In this document: positions 1 through 4,840 of the stretch, in pieces
Position numbering within the stretch: the stretch's first letter is position 1
How the letters are laid out: each line of letters begins with the position of its first letter
Assembly (NCBI GenBank): GCA_020056205.1
Contig: JAGVIF010000380.1
Location: 1-5,032, forward strand
Origin: Lentisphaeria bacterium
GTDB lineage: Bacteria > Verrucomicrobiota > Lentisphaeria > Victivallales > GWF2-50-93
Direction of reading: 5' to 3'
DNA length: 5,032 bases
Translations under genes and position numbers: made by a program
The notes under the pieces: model-generated
Told to the model about the DNA's origin: nothing
What the model saw: only the letters and a program-made list of their open reading frames with translations
The model's database searches: none

Positions 1-145
1 AGAAAGCGTATTTGCAAATGCAAAATGCCTCGAGTCAAAACCTAACAGCCTTCAGCCTATACAGCTATCAACCTTGGCATCCTGTGAGATGCCTGTGGAA
101 ATAAGTATTAATCAGTGTTAATCGGTGTTCATCGGTGGTTAAAAA
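1..145 (+). repeat. Long interspersed repeat A, copy 1
   Basis: Bases 1-145 match 1929-2073 with only two substitutions (87 A/G and 124 G/T) and no gaps. The block holds a small palindrome (TTTGCA-AA-TGCAAA, 11-24), a stretch rich in CAGCCT-like words, a hairpin (GGCATC 76-81 with GATGCC 88-93) and, at its 3' end, the decamer array. Identity stops right after the AAAAA at 141-145, where each copy continues into its own gene leader. The copy starts at the first base of the window, so its true left end is unknown. No reading frame of note lies in it. It is most likely an interspersed non-coding repeat. Confidence 0.93.
101..140 (+). repeat. Decamer array upstream of the GxxExxY gene
   Basis: Four adjoining 10-bp units are visible: ATAAGTATTA, ATCAGTGTTA, ATCGGTGTTC and ATCGGTGGTT. 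The first is the most decayed and the last is the invariant terminal unit, followed by AAAAA. Three more forward arrays in the window end in the same unit (657, 817, 2068), and inverted copies lie at 524-533 and 555-584. The exact 10-bp step is close to one DNA turn, which would place equivalent bases on one helix face. I recall similar repeats around GxxExxY genes in other genomes, but their function is not established. Confidence 0.85.
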
Positions 146-155
146 GGGAACGAGT

Positions 156-524
156 ATGAACTATCAAAAAGACGAATTGACAGAGAAAATCATAGCCTGC
201 GTTTATGCCGTGTCAAACGCGCTTGGCAATGGCTTTCTTGAAAAGGTTTATCACAATGCGCTTTCACATGCATTATCCAAATCAGGGCTTCTTATCGAAG
301 TGGAAAAAGAATTCAAAGTTTTATTTGACGGAGTTGTTGTCGGAGATTATTTTGCCGACATCGTAACTGAAAATGAAGTGATAGTTGAAGTCAAGGCGAT
401 TCAATCATTGGACAATGTTCATTTCGCCCAATGCATGAATTACCTTAAATCTTCAGGATTGAAAACCTGTCTGCTTGTCAATTTTGGAACGCCAAAAGTT
501 CAAATAAAAAGGATTTCTAACTGA
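156..524 (+). CDS. GxxExxY protein, PD-(D/E)xK nuclease-like fold
   Basis: The 122-residue protein belongs to the GxxExxY family (PDDEXK_3 in Pfam terms). The naming motif is G26-F-L-E29-K-V-Y32 inside GNGFLEKVYHNAL. The nuclease-like core follows as D68 (YFAD), then E78-V-K80 (VIVEVK), and a conserved tail with Q92, NYLK (95-98) and LLVNFG (106-111). D68, E78 and K80 fit the metal-binding triad of PD-(D/E)xK enzymes, but the family's activity and substrate are not established. Length is normal for the family, so it looks intact. A GTG at 135 is in frame but lies in the repeat. ATG 156 is preferred because family members start close to this point and AAGGGA lies 7 nt upstream. The gene stands alone, bracketed by inverted decamers, and a remnant of a second copy lies at 673-716. 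Confidence 0.9.
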   Translation: MNYQKDELTEKIIACVYAVSNALGNGFLEKVYHNALSHALSKSGLLIEVEKEFKVLFDGVVVGDYFADIVTENEVIVEVKAIQSLDNVHFAQCMNYLKSSGLKTCLLVNFGTPKVQIKRISN

Positions 525-535
525 ACCACCGATGA
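524..535 (-). repeat. Inverted decamer abutting the GxxExxY stop codon
   Basis: AACCACCGATGA is the exact reverse complement of 129-140. It starts at the last base of the TGA stop codon, so gene and repeat are contiguous. The pairing of a forward unit 15 nt before the start codon with an inverted unit at the stop gives the gene a cassette-like frame. Confidence 0.8.
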
Positions 536-554
536 AAAAGATAAGAGAATAATC

Positions 555-657
555 AACCACCGATGAACACAGATAAACACCGATGAAAAAAAATGAAAGA
601 GATATTAAAAATTTGGGTTCTGAAGACATCGGTGTTAATCTGTGTTCATCGGTGGTT
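555..657. repeat. 31-bp inverted repeat made of two decamer arrays
   Basis: The left arm (555-585) reads AACCACCGAT, GAACACAGAT, AAACACCGAT and a final G. The right arm (627-657) is its reverse complement with a single mismatch (A versus T in the middle unit boundary). The 41-bp loop between them is AT-rich and has no gene. If transcribed, the region could form a long, nearly perfect hairpin. The arms are three tandem decamers each, so the structure may have arisen simply by two arrays lying head to head. Confidence 0.9.
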
Positions 658-716
658 AAAAAGGGAATGAGTATGAACTATCAAAAAGACGACTTGACAG
701 AGAAAATCATAGCCTG
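628..716 (+). repeat. Duplicated array plus GxxExxY gene start, copy 2
   Basis: Bases 628-716 align without gaps to 111-199, with four substitutions that I can see. The block covers three decamers, AAAAAGGGAA-type leader, the ATG and the first codons of the GxxExxY gene. Homology breaks off sharply after GCCTG. Substitutions fall in both array and coding part, so the duplication is not brand new. Confidence 0.9.
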
Positions 717-753
717 TTTTCAGGTTAATTGGGTTCAGCGGTTCACGGCTTGA
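673..753 (+). pseudogene. Truncated GxxExxY gene remnant
   Basis: The frame opens with MNYQKDDLTEKIIAC, matching the intact GxxExxY gene start with one amino-acid change (E to D at residue 7). After 716 it runs into unrelated sequence and stops at TGA 751-753, giving only 26 residues. The GxxExxY motif and all presumed nuclease residues are absent. The upstream array and ribosome-site-like AAGGGA are retained, so a short peptide might still be made, but no function is expected. The break abuts repeat C, suggesting that recombination between repeats removed the rest. Confidence 0.85.
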
Positions 754-780
754 GAATCTATTTTTCCGAAAAACTATAAG
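732..780 (+). repeat. Interspersed repeat C, copy 1
   Basis: This 49-bp block (GGTTCAGCGGTTCACGGC at its left end, CTATAAG at its right) matches 1802-1850 with two substitutions (767 and 773). After it, this copy carries 13 extra bases relative to copy 2 before both read AGAAATAAGT. Left of it, copy 2 continues the GGTTCA/GGTTCAC theme as a short degenerate tandem while this copy does not. Confidence 0.9.
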
Positions 781-797
781 ATAAAAAAATAAGAGAA

Positions 798-846
798 ATA
801 AGTGTTAATCGGTGGTTAAAAAACAATTTCCTATACAAATAAAAAT
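798..846 (+). promoter_or_regulatory. Decamer array and shared leader before ribokinase
   Basis: Two decamers (ATAAGTGTTA, ATCGGTGGTT) are followed by an A-rich leader that runs to the ribokinase ATG. From 808 to the ATG this is the same as the leader of the GH9-like gene at 2059-2096, except for one A more in the A-run next to the ATG. No Shine-Dalgarno is visible. TATACA at 832-837 ends 9 nt before the ATG and resembles a -10 box, which would place transcription start almost at the start codon. No convincing -35 box is present. Promoter function is inferred from conservation of the leader at two genes. Confidence 0.45.
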
Positions 847-1779
847 ATGGCAAAAAAAATAACAGTCATCGGAAGCTCGAACATTGATTTCATAATGAAG
901 GCTCCGCATCTGCCGTTGAAAGGTGAGACGGTTACGGACTGCGTCTTTCAGCAGACTTTCGGCGGAAAGGGCGCGAATCAGGCGGTTGCGGCGGCGAGAG
1001 CGGGAGGAAACGTTTCATTCGTGAGCTGTCTTGGAAATGATTTGTATGCGCCGATTTTGCTGAAAAGTCTCAAGAGCGACGGAATTGACGCCGCGCGAAT
1101 CCTCAGATTTTCAGATGTGAATACGGGGTCCGCCCTTGTGATGTTCGACGGCAACGGCGAAAATTATCTGACCGTCGCGCCCGGAGCGAACTATAAGCTG
1201 ACCCCCAAAGTCGTGAAGAACTGTGAAAAACTGATAGCTGACAGCGCGATGATTCTCCTGCAAATGGAGATTCCTATTGAATCAAACCGTGAAATACTTT
1301 CACTCGCGGAAAAATATAAAACACCCGTGATTTTTAATTACGCGCCGATACGCGGCGCACCAACAAAAGTTGATGAGAAAATGCGCGGGCTTGTCGTCAA
1401 TGAAGTGGAGGCCGCGTCCCTCCTGAAGGTTCGCAAGGTTGACCCGAATGATGGAGCAAAGGAGGCCGCTGAAGCGTTGAGACTCAAAGGCCCGCGTTTC
1501 GTTGTCATAACACTCGGCTCGAAAGGCTCTGTCGTCGCATGCGAAGACGGAGTCAGAAAAATTCCGGCATTCAAAGTTAAACCGGTTGACACGACTGCCG
1601 CCGGAGATACTTTCTGCGGCGCGCTGGCAACGGGAATTGTCGGGGGAATGCCGCTCTATGAAGCGGTGAAATTCGCATCTGCGGCTTCCGCGATAAGCGT
1701 TACAAAAATGGGCGCCCAGCCATCAATCCCCTCGCGGAAGGAGATTCATGCATTTTTAAAACTATCGGGAGCGCTATAG
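847..1779 (+). CDS. rbsK: Ribokinase (PfkB family carbohydrate kinase)
   Basis: The protein phosphorylates D-ribose with ATP to ribose 5-phosphate in the cytoplasm, feeding the pentose phosphate and nucleotide pathways. Its 310 residues equal the family's usual length and it resembles E. coli RbsK throughout. In order: GSSNID (9-14) near the sugar site, PfkB signature 1 with GGKGAN (39-44), E141 of the MEIP segment, NEVEA (185-189), TLGSKG (222-227) at the nucleotide site, and signature 2 VDTTAAGDTF (247-256) with D254 as the expected catalytic base. MGAQPS (288-293) fits the monovalent-cation loop typical of true ribokinases, which favours ribose over other sugars. The ATG lies in a repeat-derived A-rich leader without Shine-Dalgarno. 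A nucleoside hydrolase family gene downstream could provide ribose. A related pentose remains possible as substrate. Confidence 0.93.
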   Translation: MAKKITVIGSSNIDFIMKAPHLPLKGETVTDCVFQQTFGGKGANQAVAAARAGGNVSFVSCLGNDLYAPILLKSLKSDGIDAARILRFSDVNTGSALVMFDGNGENYLTVAPGANYKLTPKVVKNCEKLIADSAMILLQMEIPIESNREILSLAEKYKTPVIFNYAPIRGAPTKVDEKMRGLVVNEVEAASLLKVRKVDPNDGAKEAAEALRLKGPRFVVITLGSKGSVVACEDGVRKIPAFKVKPVDTTAAGDTFCGALATGIVGGMPLYEAVKFASAASAISVTKMGAQPSIPSRKEIHAFLKLSGAL

Positions 1780-1785
1780 TTTTTT
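1758..1785 (+). terminator. Possible weak terminator overlapping the ribokinase stop
   Basis: AAAACTAT (1758-1765) pairs with ATAGTTTT (1776-1783) around a 10-nt loop, and the right arm runs into six T (1780-1785). The TAG stop codon lies in the right arm. The stem is almost all A-U, much weaker than a classical intrinsic terminator, so this is tentative. Confidence 0.25.
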
Positions 1786-1801
1786 GGGTTAATAGGTTCA
1801 C

Positions 1802-1850
1802 GGTTCAGCGGTTCACGGCTTGAGAATCTATTTTTCTGAAAAGCTATAAG
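1802..1850 (+). repeat. Interspersed repeat C, copy 2
   Basis: It matches 732-780 with two substitutions over 49 bp. Immediately upstream lies GGTTCACGGTTCAGCGGTTC, a short degenerate tandem of GGTTCA words. Downstream it passes straight into AGAAATAAGT, then into unique sequence. Confidence 0.9.
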
Positions 1851-1864
1851 AGAAATAAGTCACA

Positions 1865-1884
1865 CCCGTCCCATAGCAGACGGG
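1865..1884. other. Small GC-rich hairpin
   Basis: CCCGTC (1865-1870) pairs with GACGGG (1879-1884) around the loop CCATAGCA. It lies 85 nt after the ribokinase stop and has no T-run behind it, so it is not a classical terminator. It is probably part of the repeat mosaic. Confidence 0.4.
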
Positions 1885-1928
1885 GAGGCTGAAGCGTTTT
1901 AGACTGTAGGCTAATAGGGGACAACACA

Positions 1929-2073
1929 AGAAAGCGTATTTGCAAATGCAAAATGCCTCGAGTCAAAACCTAACAGCCTTCAGCCTATACAGCTATCAAC
2001 CTTGGCATCCTGTGGGATGCCTGTGGAAATAAGTATTAATCAGTGTTAATCTGTGTTCATCGGTGGTTAAAAA
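1929..2073 (+). repeat. Long interspersed repeat A, copy 2
   Basis: It aligns with 1-145 without gaps and with two substitutions. In this copy the internal palindrome is perfect (GGCATCC 2004-2010, loop TGTG, GGATGCC 2015-2021), whereas copy 1 has lost the innermost pair, so copy 2 looks closer to the ancestral form. The sequence upstream of 1929 cannot be compared because copy 1 starts at the window edge. Confidence 0.93.
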
Positions 2074-2096
2074 ACAATTTCCTATACAAATAAAAT
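2029..2096 (+). promoter_or_regulatory. Decamer array and shared leader before the GH9-like gene
   Basis: Four decamers (ATAAGTATTA, ATCAGTGTTA, ATCTGTGTTC, ATCGGTGGTT) are followed by the same A-rich leader as at ribokinase, one A shorter. TATACA (2083-2088) ends 8 nt before the ATG, again with no Shine-Dalgarno. If TATACA is a -10 element, the mRNA would be leaderless or nearly so. The identity of the two leaders may instead simply reflect duplication of a repeat that happened to include the leader. Confidence 0.45.
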
Positions 2097-3770
2097 ATGA
2101 CAAACCAAAATGTAAGCGGGCTTCTTTACTCGCAGGTTGGCTACGATATAGGCGAGCCTAAGCGGGCTATAGTTCGCGGTCATTCCATAAATTTTCTCAC
2201 GGAAGACGCCGTCCTGCGTCTTATCTCCAATAAAAAAAACGAAATTCTTTTCGAGACAGATTTCAAATACTGGGGAGAAATATGGGGAAGCCATTGGTGG
2301 GCCGCCGATTTTTCCGGATTTGAAAAACCCGGTAACTACGATGTCAATGTTTTCGACGGCGGAAAAGTAATCTTCTCAGGAGAAGGCCTTCAAATAGGAG
2401 AGAGAATCCTTTGGAACTCCACCTGGCGGCTCGCGGCGATTGACCAATTGGAAAGAAGAGCGGTTTTGGCAAAGGCGAAAATCGGATGGTATGATGCCGG
2501 CGGCCTGTGGCAGGAGGTCAACACGCACTCCTCTACGATTATTGGGCTTTGCGATCTAATGTCATTTTCCGGCGGCGAAATGAATGCCGATGACAAATCG
2601 CGCATAGAAAAACAGATATCAAACGGTTGCGCATATCTCGCGGCATGTCAGGACAAGGCGCGCGAACTCGGCTACGGCGAAGGGCCGCTTTCACACGACA
2701 TCATAGGCCACGAGGAACATATTCTTCCGGCGGACACATCAAAGGCGGTTGTCGCCTGGGCGAAAGCCGCGAAAATCACAAAAGACAAAGATCAGAAAAA
2801 AGAGTATCTGAGACGCGCGGAATTGTCAATGAAATGGCTGCTATTTAATGCGAAGCCTATCAATTCCAAATATTTTTCAAGGCTTGCGCGCGGAGCGTCC
2901 GACGAATACAATATTCCGGACGAATGGCCGACAAATGAGCTGATTATGTTCTGCTGGGGGGCATTTGAACTGACAAAAAGCGGTCTCGATTTTTATGACA
3001 CAGTTGCGAATTTCGCAAAACAAATTGCCGGGCGGCAGGTCAGGGAATCGGAGAAAATGGACGGACTTTGGGGGCATTTCTTTTCTTTCAGCGACCGAAC
3101 AATAACGGAAAAAGCCTGGACGCATAATCTTGAGGGCGGGAACTTCGGGTGCGAGGTTGGCGCGACATATCCATTTTTTGTCCTGCCTTTGATCGAGCTT
3201 TGCCGTGAATGGCCTGACCACCCGGACGCCAAGATATGGAAAAATACAGTTGCGAATTTCGCATACGGTTTCTTTCTGCCGACCTGCCGCAGAAATCCCT
3301 TTTTCCTGCTACCGCTCGGAGTTTACGGCAAGGAAGGACTGCTCTGGTTTGCCGGTCTGTGGCACGGGATGAACGCCGTTTACGGGCTTGCGGCGGCAAT
3401 GGCGCTCGAGTTCGAAAAATTCTTTCAGGATAAATCCTTCCATGAAATCGCCGTCGGGAATTTGCAGTGGATAGCGGGATTGAACTCCGGCGTAACACGC
3501 GAAAGCATGGCGCCGGATTTCGCCGTGATCACCTCGATGGACATTCCGGAGGGAACAGCGCTGCCCGTCAGCATGATATGCGGCGTCGGCAAGCGCTGGA
3601 CAGGAACATGGTTAAACACCCGCGGCGTAATCTGCAACGGATTCTCGACCGGCAAACAGTTCAAATTCGATGTTGATCCCAAAAAAGAAAATGACGGACC
3701 CTTCGCCTTTACCGACGAAGAGTGGATAGTGCATCCGGCGGGCTGGCTCTCCGGACTTTCAAGGCTATAG
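2097..3770 (+). CDS. Divergent glycoside hydrolase family 9-like protein
   Basis: The 557-residue protein has the two-part build of family 9 enzymes: an N-terminal Ig-like CelD_N domain (about 8-95, opening with LLYSQVGYD and a KPGNYDVNV strand) and an (alpha/alpha)6-barrel part (about 103-557). GWYDAG at 130-135 matches the family's catalytic motif, and the C-terminal E541 in TDEEW aligns with the acid glutamate of the usual NE motif. The usual second aspartate of DAGD, the catalytic base in characterised GH9 cellulases, is glycine (G136) here, and the usual HHR substrate motif near LQWIAGLN (456-463) is not recognisable. Activity may be altered or lost. No signal peptide or membrane segment is seen, so it is probably cytoplasmic, acting on an imported glycan fragment. 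Substrate is unknown. The start lies in a repeat-derived leader without Shine-Dalgarno, and the next gene begins 122 nt downstream. Confidence 0.72.
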   Translation: MTNQNVSGLLYSQVGYDIGEPKRAIVRGHSINFLTEDAVLRLISNKKNEILFETDFKYWGEIWGSHWWAADFSGFEKPGNYDVNVFDGGKVIFSGEGLQIGERILWNSTWRLAAIDQLERRAVLAKAKIGWYDAGGLWQEVNTHSSTIIGLCDLMSFSGGEMNADDKSRIEKQISNGCAYLAACQDKARELGYGEGPLSHDIIGHEEHILPADTSKAVVAWAKAAKITKDKDQKKEYLRRAELSMKWLLFNAKPINSKYFSRLARGASDEYNIPDEWPTNELIMFCWGAFELTKSGLDFYDTVANFAKQIAGRQVRESEKMDGLWGHFFSFSDRTITEKAWTHNLEGGNFGCEVGATYPFFVLPLIELCREWPDHPDAKIWKNTVANFAYGFFLPTCRRNPFFLLPLGVYGKEGLLWFAGLWHGMNAVYGLAAAMALEFEKFFQDKSFHEIAVGNLQWIAGLNSGVTRESMAPDFAVITSMDIPEGTALPVSMICGVGKRWTGTWLNTRGVICNGFSTGKQFKFDVDPKKENDGPFAFTDEEWIVHPAGWLSGLSRL

Positions 3771-3821
3771 AGTGAAAAAGTAGAAAAAGACAAAGAAGTT
3801 CTAAAATGCGACAGAATATGT

Positions 3822-3848
3822 CCTATACGACCTATACGACTTATTCGA
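3822..3848 (+). repeat. Short tandem 9-mers in the intergenic gap
   Basis: Two perfect units CCTATACGA are followed by a decayed third, CTTATTCGA. They fill part of the 122-nt gap between the GH9-like and nucleoside hydrolase genes. I recall similar CCTATA-type tandem words between genes in Lentisphaerae-like genomes. Read in frame they would give a low-complexity YTTYTTYST string, a further reason to reject an upstream start for the next gene. Confidence 0.7.
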
Positions 3849-3874
3849 CAATTGAATTTAAAATTGGCAATCGG

Positions 3875-3884
3875 AAGGAGGAGG
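3875..3884 (+). promoter_or_regulatory. Strong Shine-Dalgarno before the nucleoside hydrolase gene
   Basis: AAGGAGGAGG contains the full AAGGAGG anti-Shine-Dalgarno complement, 8 nt before ATG 3893. It fixes the start against the in-frame ATG at 3806. It also contrasts with ribokinase and the GH9-like gene, which have no such site. Confidence 0.88.
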
Positions 3885-3892
3885 CGGCAAAA

Positions 3893-4837
3893 ATGAACAT
3901 TAAAAAGAAAATCCCTGTTATTCTCGATACGGACATTGGCGGCGACATTGACGATACGTGGGCTCTTGGAATGATGCTGAAATCCCCGGAGCTCGATGTC
4001 AAATTAGTGGTGTCGGACACAGGAAACACTGAATACAGAGCGAAAATATGCGCGAAGATGCTGGAAATGGCAGGGCGAAGCGAGATTCCGGTGGCAGTTG
4101 GAATTCCGATGGAATCCGACGGCCCGCGTGAAAGACAGCGCAAATGGGTCGAAGACTACACCCTTGAAAAGTATCCCGGAGAAGTCTTCAGGGATGGGGT
4201 GGAAAAGATAATTGATGTTGTCAACAATTCCGAATCTCCGGTAACTTTGATCTGCATCGGCCCTGCCCCGAATATCGCCGAGCTTCTTCGCCGCGAACCG
4301 GAAATCGCAAAGAAGATGAATTTTGTCGGCATGTTCGGGAGCATCAGAAAACAGCATTTCGGCAAAGCCGGAGCCGTCGCCGAATTCAATGTTGTTCGCG
4401 ATATTCCGGCCTGCCAGGCGATTTTCACCGCGCCGTGGAAAAGCGTGAAGATAACGCCTCTTGACACTTGCGGAGTTGTTCAACTCAAAGGAGAACTTTT
4501 TTTGAAAGTATCTCAATCGGAAGATGTTGCGGCGAAAATTATCATGGACAACTACAAAATTTGGCTGAATGTTCAGAACGGCTCAGAAATGCCTACTGAA
4601 AGCAGTATCCTTTATGACACTGTAGCTGTCCATCTTGTATATTCGGAGAAATTTCTCAGAATGGAAAAAATGGGCATACGGGTTACAGACGACGGATTCA
4701 CTGTTATTGACAGCGGTTCACCCGAAATCAGTGTCGCCATGGACTGGCTTGACTTGGACGCCTACCATAAATATTTTGTAGAACGCCTGCTTTCAATAGT
4801 AGGACAGGCATCCTTGCCTGTATGTTTTGAAGAGTAG
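3893..4837 (+). CDS. Nucleoside hydrolase family protein (IU_nuc_hydro)
   Basis: The family cleaves the N-glycosidic bond of ribonucleosides to base plus ribose using a Ca-bound water. This 314-residue protein has the usual length. The N-terminal calcium motif is DTDIGGDIDD (12-21), the two-residue-longer variant of the classical DxDxGxDD. N45 (SDTGN), IGPAPNIAE (122-130), AEFN (163-166) with D170, and D242 complete the set. The classical histidine just before that last aspartate, the proton donor in inosine-uridine hydrolases, is tyrosine (Y241), so nucleoside preference cannot be inferred and another ribosyl substrate is possible. No signal peptide is seen. The start follows a strong ribosome site. 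The last 12 residues (VGQASLPVCFEE) come from a palindromic repeat that has become coding. With ribokinase it could form a nucleoside-to-ribose-5-phosphate route. Confidence 0.86.
   Translation: MNIKKKIPVILDTDIGGDIDDTWALGMMLKSPELDVKLVVSDTGNTEYRAKICAKMLEMAGRSEIPVAVGIPMESDGPRERQRKWVEDYTLEKYPGEVFRDGVEKIIDVVNNSESPVTLICIGPAPNIAELLRREPEIAKKMNFVGMFGSIRKQHFGKAGAVAEFNVVRDIPACQAIFTAPWKSVKITPLDTCGVVQLKGELFLKVSQSEDVAAKIIMDNYKIWLNVQNGSEMPTESSILYDTVAVHLVYSEKFLRMEKMGIRVTDDGFTVIDSGSPEISVAMDWLDLDAYHKYFVERLLSIVGQASLPVCFEE
4804..4821. repeat. Palindromic repeat forming the coding 3' end
   Basis: ACAGGCA (4804-4810), loop TCCT, TGCCTGT (4815-4821) is a 7-bp stem inside the last codons of the nucleoside hydrolase gene and gives the GQASLPV tail. 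I recall the same short palindrome and peptide at the ends of many proteins in planctomycete- and lentisphaera-like genomes, suggesting an interspersed repeat that supplies a stop region. GGCATCCT also occurs in the repeat A hairpin. Confidence 0.65.
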
Positions 4838-4840
4838 CAT

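Larger units (their letters stand above)
101..585 (+). mobile_element. Putative GxxExxY cassette bounded by inverted decamers
   Basis: The GxxExxY gene is bracketed by a perfect 12-bp inverted repeat: TCATCGGTGGTT at 129-140 and AACCACCGATGA at 524-535. The downstream arm begins inside the TGA stop codon. A longer inverted array follows at 555-585. A second, truncated copy of the gene start with the same upstream array lies about 0.5 kb downstream, showing that the unit has been duplicated. No transposase is present, so movement would need recombination or an enzyme supplied in trans. It could equally be a static gene inside a repeat-rich spacer. The boundaries given are approximate. Confidence 0.38.
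1780..2096. other. Gene-free repeat mosaic between ribokinase and GH9-like gene
   Basis: No coding region is credible in these 317 bases. From left to right they hold a degenerate GGTTCAC/GGTTCAGC tandem, repeat C copy 2, AGAAATAAGT, a GC hairpin (1865-1884), a stretch with AGGCTGAAG (1886-1894) that is complementary to CTTCAGCCT at 1978-1986, repeat A copy 2 with its decamer array, and the leader shared with ribokinase. The spacer is therefore made nearly entirely of elements that also occur in 1-846. Confidence 0.85.

Noticed and set aside
135..155. GTG start at 135 for the GxxExxY gene
   Set aside because: It lies within the terminal decamer unit, which is not coding elsewhere. ATG 156 has a ribosome-site-like AAGGGA and matches the family's start.
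525..846. Possible small RNA or riboswitch before ribokinase
   Set aside because: The only strong structure is the head-to-head decamer pair, explained by repeats. No known riboswitch motif was recognised.
1338..1592. 84-residue minus-strand frame inside ribokinase
   Set aside because: It overlaps the conserved nucleotide-binding part of ribokinase in the opposite frame and has no features of a real protein.
101..2070. Decamer arrays as a CRISPR array
   Set aside because: The units are contiguous 10-mers without unique spacers of constant length, occur in both orientations and abut start codons, and no cas gene is present.
3088..3498. Long antisense and alternate frames inside the GH9-like gene, such as 3088-3498 on the minus strand
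   Set aside because: They are rich in arginine, serine and proline, show no recognisable domain and lie wholly within a conserved coding region, so they are shadows of its codon use.
3806..3892. Upstream in-frame start for the nucleoside hydrolase at ATG 3806
   Set aside because: The added 29 residues are low complexity and encoded partly by tandem 9-mers. The perfect AAGGAGG site lies 8 nt before ATG 3893, and the family motif begins near the N-terminus from that start.
4004..4516. 170-residue minus-strand frame within the nucleoside hydrolase gene
   Set aside because: It has no family resemblance or ribosome site and is fully overlapped by a gene with clear motifs.
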